This document shows, one piece after another, positions 24,301 through 39,300 of a stretch of DNA of 64,000 nucleotides (its first letter is position 1; every line of letters begins with the position of its first letter). A program made the translations under genes and the position numbers. The notes under the pieces were generated by a model. It did no database searches. It worked only from the letters and a program-made list of their open reading frames with translations, and had not been told where the DNA came from. The stretch spans positions 4,600,501-4,664,500 of the forward strand of contig NC_090697.1 of assembly GCF_040954835.1 (NCBI RefSeq), in the 5' to 3' direction. The DNA is from Lepisosteus oculatus (taxonomy: Eukaryota; Chordata; Actinopteri; Semionotiformes; Lepisosteidae).

Positions 24301-27300
24301 AAACAGGGAGTGTGCAAACTGCAATGCAGTTAGTTTTAATAAGGGACAGAATATTTGTGTAATATGTCATGTTTATATAATAAATAAAATACAATAAAGT
24401 TCAATTGTTTTTTTGCAATCTGGCAGCATTTGTTTTATAAAAATGGTACCGGGAGGCTGGCGGGGTGACTTTCAGATCATGCAAGCTATCAAAACTGAGC
24501 AACTCAGTTTACTGCCACTTTCTGGTTTGGTGCACAAGGTAGACTGGTGCCTGCTGGATGCAGAGGCAGGCAGGTAAAATCCTAACTACTAATCCTAATT
24601 TCACCTAACTGGACCTTTTAAAGTAAAAGCTGACCCTTTGCCTGTTTTGTACAAGAAACAGGTAAACCACATTGCAGAGGTGAATGTCAGAGTTTGACAG
24701 CAAAGATAAGATTTTTCCATTGACTTAGCAGATAAATGAATAGTTGAGATTTAAGACTGCCACTGCATGCTGCTTTGTTCTGTGGTTTTTATCATAACTG
24801 TGGTATGTGCTCCTGTGATAAGCAACATGAAAGTTTGCACCAGTAGTGCTAGTGTTTCAATTTAATGTTAACTCTCTTAAACAAGAATTTAATCAAATTC
24901 TGTTTACTAATAACCCAAAATAAAACGGTGGTCTGATTGCACTGTAACTCAGTGATGTGTTGGTGAATTCTAGAATTCCTACACATTGTAGTGACAGACA
25001 TAACCTTTAAGACCTTAACCCACTTCGACATCATTTATAATTCTTACTGCCCTCATCAATTCCTACTACCCCAACCATTAACACAGAACATAGACACACA
25101 TTTAAACTCAAGAGGCCTCCCAATTGTCCACTTCCAACCAGTCACAGGGAAAACACAAGACTCCTGATCAGGATTTAACCCGTAAAACAAAACATTGGAT
25201 GAGGATATGCTTATGTAATTTGTATATGTATTTGGTTACGTTGGGTATTTATTGTGCTTTCCTCCTTTGTGCACATGTGTCGTCTACGGCAACAAATCAT
25301 ATGACAACGTGGGACTCGGGGATCAGGTGAGTCCTTACTGTATGTGACATAACTCCATCCAGCCTTCTTTCTCCTCTTTGTGACTGTATATAAAAACACA
25401 GCTTGTCCGGGGCTTAGCAGCTCAATTCAAAATAATGTATTCATTCCCAAGAGTCAATTTAAGATGTTCAATTTGTTGACTCTATTAAACGAGAGCATTA
25501 CTATGGTGATGAGAGAAGTTAACAGAGGTGTATAAACTTACACCAAAACATTTCTTATTCCACTAAGCACCTGTGAAAGTTTTGAAGAACTGTAATGCTG
25601 TGTAACATTGTCAGATAAAAATACAACAAATACCAAATACAGATGTCAGCCATAACACTAAATACACCCCTATGGAAACATATTGGTGAAATCTGCTCAC
25701 TTCCTTGTTGTAAATTGTAGATTTCAGAACATTTTGCCGAAATAATGAGGTGATCTGTGTTGTCATTGTGGCTGGACACATTTAAATTGTAGCTTGATAT
25801 TAAATTCCTGGCATGGAATTACATTTAATCTGGGTCTGTTAAGAATGCTGTAGGGAGACGCTGCCATCCCTGATGGGTCAAAGAACTGACATTATGAGAG
25901 ACGTCAGTAAGAAAGAACCTTTTAATGATTACAAAACAAGGCAGTGACAGTTGTTTCAAGTCAAGTGTTTTCTTGAAAAGACTGTGACCTTGAAAATGTA
26001 CATTTAAGGTTGCCATATCAGAGATGAGTGCATATCAGGTGGGAATTAGGGGAACCCACAAATGTCTTTCCACATAATTGTAATGTCTCTGGTGATTTAG
26101 AGTTGTCTCTGGTAGATGAGGAGGAGAGCAAAACAGATGCTGGAATGTTTTCTGCAGTCTGAGTTTAATTTAATCTAAAATAGTTCTTGACAAAATTTTG
26201 GAACGTTCCAACCCTTTGTCATTCTGAAAGCCAACAGTTATATTTCTGCCACCCAATGTGATGTGAACTTTAAGTATGATGGATTAAGGAAAAATGAAAA
26301 AATCTGAAATAAAAATACAGTAAACAAGTCATTCTTTTTTAGTGTGTGTGTTTGGTCCTTTGGTCTTTTAAGGATTTTAAAACCAATCTTTAACAAATCC
26401 CATTCTTAACAGTAAACAAGACAATGTGTGGAATTGCACAAAACCCACAACTAAATCTCGGTGTTTCACACAGCTCTATGAACACAGACATCCTGTAGCT
26501 TCTTAAAGTCTAAAACCCTAGCTGAGGTCTCAGCTATGAACTGAGATATTTCGTGGAGTTCCTGTGTCTAAGTATCTTAAGTATTTATTGTACTGTATGT
26601 GTGTAGGCGGAAATTACAGTGAAACGTCTAATGTGAAACATTGATTTTATGTTATTTGATATAGGATCTTGTATGCAAGTAGAAACAGACCACATGAAAG
26701 TTATATATAGAAAACTCTGACATTTTTAGAACATCCAACACCAATAGACCTTTCAGACCATAGTGTATTTACAGTACATGCAATGTATTTGGTTGACCAT
26801 ATTATTAAATTCTTGTTGGGAAAAATAAAACAATGCATATCATAGAGGATCTACAGAATTGATGTTGTGATTTTGCTAATTAAAAGGGGTTTGAGGTGTG
26901 TCACCCTGTACATACTGTTAGAAATTCAAAAACATTTACATTTCTCAGAAACATGTAGAGCTTAATGCCTGTTTCTGTCCATGTGTGCTCTGTCAGTCTA
27001 TTAGCTATGCAAAGCTAAAAATATCTGTGCAATACAAACCCACTTATTCATACAGCTATCTCCTTTAAAGGTCATGTCATCCTAAACTCATAACTTTTTC
27101 TTCAGACTTCACCGCTTACACGGTGACGAGATGAACTTCCAAAACTAACCTCTTAAAATGTACTCATCTTTCATTGATCAGGCCTTCAGTGAGGCAGAAA
27201 ACAGCCCAGAACATCAACAAGTAATTCCCAGATAGAGAGCCACATTTCACTGGTGCCTCCCTTCCACACCCACATGCTTTCTGTTCCCAAGCTCTTTAAA

Positions 27301-30300
27301 GAAAACTTCTTTATTTTAAAGGTTGACTCTTCAACTCTGACCAACTAGCCACTGTCCAAACCTAATATGCACCGTTTGCTATAACAAATGTCTCTGCACT
27401 AACTGCAAATATTTATCTAGCATACATATGCATGCACCCCCTGGCAATTTCAAGGTCAGCAAGACAGCATGTCTTGTATCCAGCAATCTAATTTGTTGCA
27501 TCTCTTACAAAAAATATATCTTAGTAAAACACCACCTGTGTAATCTTCCCTGACATTCTACTTAATCTTTGTTTTACATAACATGGGGAGACATCTTCAC
27601 TTTTTGCTTTCAAATTAAAAAGGAAACATAGGTCTTCCATCATCTACAACCTCTGCAGGGAATGTTCCTTATATCTGTCCATGTAATTCATACCGTTTGG
27701 CCTTGGGACCGCTCTGCTGATCTACTGTGCATTCTCAAAGGCTCAAAGCTAGAAGTATATACACTAAAAACAATGCAGGTTTGCAATAGAATTGCAGTTT
27801 CAGAATAGCCTCTTGACAGGTTACTCTCTAATCCGTAATCCTGTTTGCCCAGTGTATTGTTTCTGTGCACTAGCAGGTGCTTGCCCTTTGCCGTTCTGAG
27901 GACGAATTGATTACAGTACCTGAATATACATACACTCAACCACAGCTTCTTAAATTTTAATCAGACTTTATTATACATTTTAATTGGGCTGTATTTTCTT
28001 TATTATGTGTGATAAAGAAACTTGAATTATATAAACTGGCATTTATTAAGAGGGAGGTGTTCGTTTTCAGTAGATTAATTCTGGTGGCAGAATGGGAATA
28101 TCAGATTTCTTGAGGTGGTTAGGGTGGGACCTCATTTTAAGAGCATTTCCAATTATTCCTTTTAAAGGCGTTTGAAATGTCAAAAAACATCCATCCATCC
28201 ATTTTCTAACTGCTTCTTCCAGTTCAGGGTCGTGGGGGAGCCAGGGCCCAAGAAACGGATGCAGGGCAGGGTACACCCTTGGCGGGACACCAGTCTATCA
28301 GAGGGCAGACAGACACAAACACAGACATGCACACACTCACAGCAGGGCCCATTGTCCTAAGAGCTGGTTAACCTACCACTATGTCTCTGGACTGTGGAAT
28401 GAAACTGGAGCACCCGGGGGAAACCCATGTGAACCTGGGGAGAACATGCAGACTCCACCCAGACAGCAGCCCAGGTCAGCAGTGCTGAGAGGCACTAATG
28501 CTAATCACTACGCCACTGTGTCACCCATTCAAAAATGCAGTTTCTAAGACTCAATAAAAGAGGCCAACATGTTTTTTATACCCACATTAATTTGCACTGA
28601 AAGCAATGAGTAGATTCAAGAACCAAAGAAACAGCAGGCAATGCAGTATTTTGTTGTAATCAGCTTTCAGGTTGTTCTCCATGGTTATAAATTACACCTG
28701 GTAAGATTAGTTCATTGTGTCTAAAAAAGGTATATTAAAGTAGCCTGTGCTTCACAAACAGTGTGTCATGGCTGTGAGAGAGGTTGTCAGGTGGGAGTCA
28801 GGAGAGCCTAAGTGCGCAATAGAGATGTTTGCTCTTGCCTCATTATTTTTTGCATTATTTAAGAAATGCTAAGTAGCTGTACTGTTTTCTGCCCACCAGT
28901 TTTGATTTTAGAAATTTGGATAGTTGTGATGTTAAAGGGAGATATGCAAGAAAAGCACTGAAAATTAAATATATTGATTGACCTGTTACATAAAATTACA
29001 TTATCTGCAAAGGTCTGCCGAACACTATTGTATTCGAGAACTTTTTTTTTACAAAACCGCTCAATTTCTTTACTTGTATTGGTGTAATGCTGTTTGTTAT
29101 TCTTGCCAGGTGTTTATTTATTAATGTTGAGTTAAGAAATGTAAAATTGTTTAGTCTTACGAGAATTTGCTTGTTATTTCTTAACCTGAAGTGATATCAG
29201 TGCCACATATAACCTTGAACCTTGCCAGTATAATCCTGTTTTCTTATAGATAACTGTGTTTTTATTAAGAGAACCCATTTAGCTTTAGCATTAGATTATA
29301 TAGACAGAGGGAGTCAGTTTTATTTCGCCAGAAATGGTACAATTCTGAATCTCATTCATATCACGTTGTGCTGGATGACCCCAGCAGTCAAGGTCTGGGT
29401 TTGCAAGTTATTGGATTTAAAGAACAGTGTCTCCATCTAGTGGTACAAATTGAAAATGCAAAAGCACACCAGTACAATTTATTAAATATTTATGTATTTT
29501 ATTGAAGGACCTCTCTCAGTGAACACATGATAACATATGTAATAGGAAAAAGAGATCATTTAGATCACAATAAAAATAGAAAAATAAGATGGGGACTGTG
29601 CACTCAAACACTAATGTAGAAACTGGTCAATCTGGTAGGGATTTTGGAGGTTCCTCGTTGTTCTGAGGAATTCTGAAATGATTGCAATTATTCTTAAGAC
29701 AATATTGGGATAGAGAAAGGAAATTAAACTTTGACTGTGAATTGGATTAGCATTGTTTCCCCTGTATTCCATTTCCGTACATAATTAGTTAGATTGTTAA
29801 CCACAAAATGGAGAAAAAGGTTAGTGCTTATTTTTAGAGAAGAAGTGAATCATTGAGTCTGTATTAAACTTCATCGAATATCTGTTTTTATTTTGGACTA
29901 TGCAATGTGTGTTTAAAAAAGTGAGTTGTAATGTGTTGGTGAGGAACAACTGTTAAATACTGTTTACGTGTACTGTAAAGTGCCTTTGATTTCCAGCACA
30001 ACGCTGTTTAGTCTTTATGATATTTGATTTTGGAACCTGATTTGGGTAAAACATATACTGTCTGTATACTGCATACTGTTGGTGCATTTTTTTTTTTTCA
30101 GAATTGCTTAGTACCCACAACCTAGGACAACAGGCATTTCATGCATTTAAGTTAAAATGAATCTGAACATGTAATGTTTACACATAGAAAATACATAATA
30201 AAGGTTAAGAGCAAGACCATCCACTTCATCTTGCTAATTGGGATTCTGTTATTGATCCAAAAAGCTAAACATTCCAGAACTGTTCCGGGTGAGTCTGCTT

Positions 30301-33300
30301 TATCAGTATATAACCAGATCACTTGTTATAGACACTCACCGTTGTCTTAGTTTCATTGTTGAGCCACACTTATCAATACTTTTGAATTATTGAATTCCCC
30401 AAGTAGTCTCTTCTGCACTAGAAAGAACTGGAGCAATTACCTTGTCCTTTTGATTGTGATTTACATGAGAATGGGAAGTGATATGTGCTCTTCTTTTTTG
30501 ACACTTCTCGTTGTTATAAAAAAATAGCTTAATTCCTACTTTTTCAAACATTTTAGAGAAAATGCATAAAACAAAAATTACCAGCAACTGGTGCACATAG
30601 ATTATTTATGGTTTAATTTGGATGGCATTAAATGCTAGTAACATTGAGTGTTATCTCTCTGTTCATAGGTCAAAATAAAGGACCTTCTACAGGATTCTAG
30701 TCAGTTTCTAGTATAAAACGTGTATGGGGAAACACAAATGAGGGTATTGGGGTGCTTTCACAGGAGTCTGTCAAGGATAGCTTCTCCATATTCATGGCTT
30801 TAATATCCAGCAGGTGGTCAGGCCATCACAGTGCTGTGACCTTTAAGTTGCATGTGCATTGTGAGTGGGGACAACATCTTCAGCCATCAGCCTGTGAAAA
30901 TATTGGCTCATAGAGCAGATTGAGCTCTATAATGCAGAAGGTGGTTCGACATTGACATTGCTGGCAAGCGACCATGACAGAGATTCCCAACTGGCGATTG
31001 GCGATTCCAAATTGCCAAAGTATAAAACATAAAACGATTATTCTCATTTTTAATAAAAATCTAGATGGAGGTACAGTACAAAAAAGCTAATGTTTTCACT
31101 GAAGAGATGCAACCGTCCTATAAACTAAACGACATGTCAGCTAAGACAGTCAGTGCACTGAGAAGCTGTCTAGGCCTCACCAATCACCAGACATGAACCC
31201 TGATGATTGTGAGCTCACATCCTAGAACTCCATAGGTTCTGTGGTAAGAAATGCTGCTGTCCTGCTAACGGAGATTGCTTCTTTATTCAAGCTGGAGAAG
31301 AGACAGCACTTAATAACTCCATTTCTATTTCAGCCAGTGTTGAGTCTGATGGTGTATAAATACACTAGTGCTCTGTTTCTGCTTACAGTTTTTGCGTGCA
31401 CACACAAACACAAGTTTGGGTGTATTCTCTTATCTATGTGAGCGTGTGTATGAAACTGTTCTTGTGAAGTTCTGAAGGGAGTACTTTACAGGGTCAGCAG
31501 GAGCTCTTTTCCATTTTCTTTTTTGTCTGGGTGAGAGGATGGAGGGGGAGGGAAATACCAAATTGGCAAAAAAAAAACCTTCCTGAAGGTTTGACCACAA
31601 GGCCTCTCCAGAGTATTTATAAATAACACGGATATAGACCTACAGCTGCTGTGGTGGGGAATGAGAGGGGATTAATTAAATTAAGAGCAGATAGAAATTT
31701 TTATTATATGTTGAAGAAGTAATTTCTTTTGTGCGTCTGATTAGCGCAGAATGTCAACATTTTCTGTAATTTATAAAATACTATATACAGTAGATGCAGT
31801 TTGTTGTTATTGCTTATTGTACAATGTATTGTGCAATATGTACGTTGCACTCTTCATGTAATATTTTAAAGGCTGCTTACAAACAGAGGCATTTTTATGC
31901 ATTTTGTTATGGGGGGATAAATACATGTTCAGAAAATAAACCTTTTATGTTCTTGAAACAGATGAAACTGTGTTGTTCGGAGTGATTCTTCATGGAATAT
32001 TCCAAACATGTTATGCTTTGTAGTGACTTCAAAAACCCAGGACATGAATTTCCTGTTTTTATAGCTGTGGCCACTTTTAAAAGGAAACCTTAAGGCAAAT
32101 AAAACTGAAGCATCTTAACAGATACAACACATTATGAAAGAATTTGGGGTTGTGGGTGGAGAAGTACATAATCCATTTGTTTTCACATACAGAATTACAA
32201 ATGATTTGTTGAAATAAAACTTTATTTCAATTTTAGTTTTATTTCTTTATATTAAAGCTGTCTGCTTTCTCCTATTTTACAGAGATTTTATATTAGAAAA
32301 AATAAAGAATTGTATGTTGTTAATAATAAATGTTCAGAAAACCATATTCATGAGTTCACAAATTACTTAACTTCCCCTTTCTTCAGACATGTGTGGGTTA
32401 TCCTTCCCTGGTGTGATGAACCAAAGATTAATTCTAACCTTATTTCTGAAGGCCTATAATCAAATGTAAATGGTAATCATAGTTAATGAGTACTGTTTAG
32501 TACCATAGGTGTATATTGTATTTTAGAATATTGATTTTTTTCACATTTTGAAAATGTTTCAAATTTAACACCACATTCTTCCTTACTGACAAAAGTTACT
32601 CTTTTTTTTTCTAGCGCCAAAGAAAAATCCAAAAAGATCGCCTCCTTAATGACTTTTCTAATGCATTGGCCGCCTTCCAAAAAATTCAAAGGCAGGCTGC
32701 TCAAAAAGAAAAGGAATTTGTTGCTAGAGTGCGTGCCAACTCAAGAATATCTGTAAGTAGTGGAAGTGTTTTCATCATTTTATTCTGTGTTACATTGCAA
32801 ATTCAGTTGCTGAGTTTGTTATGTTTTAGGGAGTAGTTGGACAGTATTATTGTTTTATTGTTGCTATCATTGTCATGCCTATACATTCTTATCTGCAAAT
32901 ATGTTGACATTTCATCTTTACTTATTACAATACATTAAAAATATTGAATAATATTTTAGGTTCAAAATCATATTGATGTTATAGAGAGGTTGAATTGCTG
33001 TGTAGTCAGCATCATTAAAAAACAAATCTATGTATAGGGTTAAGCAGTAAACACCAGTGTATAATAACAAGTTAATGAGATTTCTCACGTTCACCTCGGG
33101 CCTTGGTTGCCAAACAGATCTTGAAGTGTGACATGGGCACTGGTGGAAAATGACAGATCAAACTAATTGCTCCCTGTGGAAGCAAGAATTATTGTGAGTT
33201 TGCAAAACTAAAGTTAACTTTGGTCTCTATAGTCCCATGCTACAGCTTGTTTTTGTTTGCAGGGCGGCCTTCCTGATGACGGCTTCAAAGGAGAAAGTTC

Positions 33301-36300
33301 TTCGCCCTTTGAGAGGTTAGAAATGTTGCACATACAGCCTTGATATTGCTCAGTCTCAGAATTGCACAGAATACTATGTATTCATATAGTTGCAGGATAA
33401 ATGCAGCTGACAAATAAATATAGTAGTCAGGTTACAGGCCAAAGAACAGCAAACAGTCCTCTTGCTCAGTACTTTTATTCTTGGTCTCAAAATCAAAATG
33501 AAAATTATTAAAGGGATGTTCTGTTATTTCATACAGATCTGTGAAATCGTATACTGAAACACCTTAGAACAAAAACCCAAGATTAAAATTACAGATGTAG
33601 ATGGTTTCATTTGCCAACTGAAATAAAATGCACAATGAATTTGCCCTGGTACAATATTTCAAGCAATCATTAGATTCAATATTGCACTTGTACACAGAAG
33701 CTACTTCACATTTTACATTCAAATATATTAGTTTGCATAGAGAATTACAAATAAATTGAACCAAATTAAGCATAGCTTGCCTAACTTAAAGCCTTTATAG
33801 CTACAACAATAAAACTACCAAAATGACTGTTTTTTTTTTTACTTTCACGTTTTTGTCATTTTTTCTATTTTACAGCGCTTCTTATTCTTCCTATTCTGGT
33901 ATGGTTTAATAATTAGTTTTGTTCAGGTTATGGAAAAGGTGTTGCACGGAGATCAAAATATAACGGACTCATTATATAGGAGATGTAAACTCACATCCAT
34001 TTCTTACCATGCATATGTTCACTCTGTTTCTGCCCTTTCATTCTCATAAGAAGTGCAAAAACTGAATTCAAAATCACAGAATATGAAAACGCAGCTTTTG
34101 ACAAGCTCTTAGTCATAAATATTGTTTAGCATAACATTTTCTTCTGGGTTTATTAATTATGCTGTTTCTCTACAATGCTTCAGTGTGAAGTTGTATGCTC
34201 TCACAGTGAAGGGACAAAAATTGAAAATGTAAGATGGAGGCACGTGAGAAAATGTTATTATTATCGACATAATAGTTGAAATAATTAATTAGCCTTTTCA
34301 AGATTTTTATGACAGGCAGCAAAATGGTAGTATATATTTTATTACAGTAATATATATCTCATTTTTTAGGTTTTTGTGCATTACCTAACATCACATCAAA
34401 CAAGTGTAGTTAGGTATTTTCTCTTTAGTTTAGTCATATTAAGTAACTTTTACTTAACTGATACCTTTTATCGCAGCAAGATGTTTTTATACAAAAATAT
34501 AATATATAAAATAATCCCAGTATGTTTCTTTTTCTTCAACTTGATTGACCTTTTACTGTAGACTGCAGTTGGCAGTGCAAAACAATTATTCCACATGAGA
34601 AAAATAGTGGTTCACTACAAATGATTGGAAAACGGAGAAAAAACATTATATAAACAACTACAACTGTAAAAAATAACCATTTAGAACATAAAAAACTAAT
34701 TATGCTTTAAGAGACCAGTAGTAAAGCTAAAGGCCATTAGGAAGCAGCAGGTTACTAGAAATTGCAAAAAAAAAGGATGCCATTGAATGAAAAGTAGCTG
34801 ACCTTGAGTTGCAATTTTTTTGTAAAGTTTGAGCAACTGCATTACATCACTGAACTACTGTATTCATGAAAGCGGTGCAGCGTACGTCCTGCTGAATAAA
34901 ATTAGGCATCTGGCATGTAAGCTTGAAAAATCCAGGGAATCTGCCTGCTTATTGGTGAGAGAAATGTTGCTGCGCACAACCCCAAAAAGGTCCTGTAAGT
35001 GAAGTGAGTCCAGTGTTAGTACAGGATGAAGGAGTGTTTTTTTTTCCAGATTTCCTTTCTCTCTTAATATTTAAGATTATTGTCTTCTGCAATCAGACAT
35101 TCATGGTTTTTGCCACCAATCAGGCCCAAGAGCAACTTTTCAGGTAGTGTTTGATCTGGAAGGCCAGTGCAAGTTAGGGCTACAGATGACCTTTCACCTC
35201 ATTATAAAAAGGTGGTATTTGAAATAAGGGCAACAAAAGTAAAAAATTTAACGAATGCAGTTTAGTTTCTGAGTTTTGATAAACTAATAAGTTGATGATA
35301 ATGAATGTTCAGGAAAATGTTAGGGCTCACTTTAATCAGAGGAGTTAAAATTGCGCCCTGGCTTAATCTATAAACTGTAAACCCATGGTCCCGCATTCAA
35401 CTAAATTCAACTAAGCACCAAGCTAAGTCAGTGTATCCCTAATCTGATCTTCAAATTGTTAAAGTGTTATTCCTGTATATAGGTTTTGTATTTTTGTGCA
35501 TGACTGCATAGGTGCACAAAAATGTGTGAAATCTAATTGGGATTTTGGAGATTTGAAAGTTAGGCCCTTGAAAGATTCATCAATGTATAATGAACAAGTA
35601 ATAGGTTTATTCCATGCTGTAAAGAGATGGAAGAAAATGCAACGTTTCGGCCTTCTTTAGGTGTGAGGTGTTAGCTCTGTGTAGTGCTGCAGAGATTGTT
35701 GTCCGAGTTCTCAGATCTTAGCCTTGGAACTCTCTAGTTCTGTCAGGGTGGTCATCTGGGTTCTTGGCCACTTTCTGATCGAGGTCCTCCTTCACTGATG
35801 GCCGGGTTTGGCAGCCATGGTCTGCACTTGGATGATTGTTAGGGTAGTTCCATATTCTTTCCATTTCTTCATGATAGACCTGACTGTATGGCTGGGAACT
35901 TTCATTACCCTATTTTCTACCCCTCCCAGATTGATACCTCTTCATAATTCTATTGCAGAAGTGGTCTTCATGGTAGAGTGTCTTCTCTGACATGCACTGT
36001 CAGCTGAGGGGTCCTTATATAGACAGGAGTTGTCAACAATTTGTTGACATGTTAAATGACCACACGTGGACTACGTTCAAGTTTTAAAGTGAAGTTCCAA
36101 GGAAAGTAAATGCACCTGGGTACAAATTGGAGAGTCATTGCTAAGGAGGCAAATACTTACCATGTCAAGACATTTCAGAGTTTGCTTTCAAATTACAAAT
36201 AAAAACATTAATTCCAAATTATTGGGTAATTTGTATAGACAAAAGACAGAAAACAACATAAAAGTATTTCTTTTTAAGTTTACAACTTAACAAATTGTGA

Positions 36301-39300
36301 AAATATCTATTAGGGGAGTGAATACTTTCTGCAGGCTCTGTACTTTACTAAAGCTAGCTACCTCACTGTCTATATGTGTAGCTTTAGCTGATTACTGATT
36401 ACAGTTTTTCTGCAGCTTTTTGTGACACTGGGCCTACCAAACACAGACAGGCTGGGTGAATATTTCTAACAACATCCAGCTGTGATTACAGCCACACCAC
36501 AGCATGGGATATGTGTATCGGTTTTGGCCAGATAAGCCCTTCCTGATGTTCCACACTTCCATCAAAATCCTATAAAGCACTGTATATCTAAGGCTGTCTG
36601 AATTAGTACTCCAGCCAGGTCTGCTGTTGCTTTAAGTGATGCACCCAAGAAGCATAAACCAACTGTCAAGGTTCTTATGAGGCAAAACACATCAAGGAAA
36701 GGCCCTGGTGAGCCACTGCTTTACATTCTTCATTAATGATGGGTTACACCACATGCTGGGCTGCTACCGTTACATTAGACAGGATGGGTTATTCCAACAT
36801 ATTCCAGTAAAATATCAGTTAACGATGAAGGCTGACCAATTTCTGGCCAGTTGTTTTATTTTGCTAGAGCTGCATATATGTGAAATAAATTAGAGGTTTC
36901 ATAACAGTTTTAGTCCCTGTATTTGGCAACATCCTTTTCAACTGATGGTTTTAATAGGCTGGGTTGTGGAAAGGGGTGGCATGGAGGTGCAGTGGTCAGT
37001 GGCACTGGGGCCCTGGGTTCGATTTCTGGGGTGCAATCTGCTTGGAGTTTGTATGTTCCCCGCCATGTTCCTATGGGTTCCTCCAGGACTTCCATTTCCT
37101 TCCACAAACCAACGACATACTGGTAGGTTAATTGGCTTCTGGGAAGACAGGCCCTGGTGTGTATGAGTGCCCTGTGGTGGACTGGCGTCCCATCCATGGT
37201 GTTTCCTGCCTTGTGTCCATTGTTTTATCAGGATAGGCTCCAGATCCCCGACAACCCTAAATTGGATTAAGCAAACTTGAAAATGGAAGGATGGGTTTTG
37301 GAAATTATTTGTTCATATATTTCTATCATCCTGACCTCTGAATTTATTCATTATTATTTTTAATGACAGTGGTGGCCAGCCTCAGGCACAAGTACAAGAT
37401 GATGTCATTACAGAAGAAGATCTTATGCTTATTAAAGAAAGAGAAACATCCATCAGGCAATTAGAGGTAAATTCATCTTAAAATTGATGTCACCATATCA
37501 AGTCAATAACAAGTATTGTTTCTCTGTTTGCAAAATTTAACTTAAGATCTACTTAAGACTTTCCAGCTACATAGACCTCAAATGATGGCATAGATTTTGG
37601 TGAAATACCTGCTTACTGTATGAAAGGATTGGTCTGCATCATGTGCTTTCTTACTAGATGAAAAGCCCTTGAAATAAACATTTTTCTCTTTTTAATTGAG
37701 CATTTTTTTTTAAAATGTGACATCTATAGGACTGTAATGGTCTTAATTTATGTTTATGGCAAATTATTTTTATATTCTGTACCTTTTCTTTTTTCATTTA
37801 GTCAGATATTATGGACATAAATGAAATCTTCAAAGATCTGGGAATAATGATACACGAACAGGGAGAAACTATTGGTAAGATTTCCTTGTTCTGTTTGGCT
37901 GTTTTTCCTGTTATTTTAGATACATTTTTTTATTTTTAGCCCTGAAAAACTGCATCACCACTGGCCAACCCCCTTCTTTCACAAGGAATTTGTATTCAGT
38001 GGATTTTTCTCTTCTGACTGTATACTTTTTGCTGCTGTATCTCAGATCCTGATAAAATAACAGTATCTTCAAGACTCAATCTCAAATTCAATGGCTGGGT
38101 CTGACCTATATTCGGTTACACATTGCTGTAATCTGTATTTTGATCATCGGGAGAGGATTACTCATAAATGAATCCAAGACAAATGTTTTTCTAAACATAT
38201 TTAAACCATTTTAAAACTTGCCTATAAACGAGCTCTTTTGATACAGTATATTATGTACTGTTCTTCTGTTCCAGCTTTTTAACAACATGCTTCGCAGCTG
38301 TGATTTCTGCCACACTTCCATGTAAATTTTCTTATAGTTTTGTGTAATTTTATGTATTTATCCTCAAACACTGTGTAAAGGTACTATGAACCACTGAATG
38401 AAAAATAAACAGTGCTTTTGAAGTGATAGTCACTTTTTTTCTGTACTTTTTTTTTCTACAGTGTTAATCATTTAATGTATGTGCATATTCATTTTAATAT
38501 CTTCTCCACTGAAGGTAAGAGGGATTAGGCCTGAGCAGTGTGTTATGTTTGTATTTCAGCATGTTTGTTTGACTTCGGGAAAAAAAATTATGCAGGTTTC
38601 ACAGTGGAATTAAACTTTGAAAATTCTCACTTGGTTTCATTTGTCTAAAGTTCTGTGTGGAATTTATTTCTACATGGACCAGTGACAAATAAGTGGTGGT
38701 TACACACACATAATGAGGTGCCAGACTGTGTGCCAATGAATTTCACAGTACCTAATGCATCAATTAAATGTGTTGAGCCAGTTGGTCTTTAAGGGCTTTT
38801 AACAAGCACCTCTGAGAATTCCAGTTTCTTCATTAACTGGCATGTACTGTTAGTAAGAAAACCTGCATAACATTTTGTTAGATTGTTAAACTAGATTTAA
38901 AACCTGAACAGTTTGCGCTTAGTTTGATCTCAACTTTCGCCAAATGTTCTTATTTTGTGTGTAATGCATTCTTATTAGTTTTATGAAATGTTAAAAACTG
39001 CTGCTCTTTGGCTGTCTCAATGGTTAAGAATATGTTGAATGTGTTCATGAACTACATGTTTTCCATTGTACTAAAAGTATTTAGTGTCTCTTATTTCACT
39101 TGTATCAAATGTTGTAATTCACAAACTATAGAAACCGCAGGAAAATAAAATAGTCTCTTCTAGCATTAATCTTAAGTAAATTTAACCCACTAGCTTTTCA
39201 TGTATTGTTCTACTACACAGAAATGTAATTAAGTTGATTTATATTTAACACTTCGTTGGGCAGGAGGATGCAAGGAGTCAAAGCACACATAATGGAAGTT

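Noticed and set aside
36973..37040. tRNA gene
   Set aside because: Head of a V-SINE-like element with a target-site duplication around the whole 320 bases.
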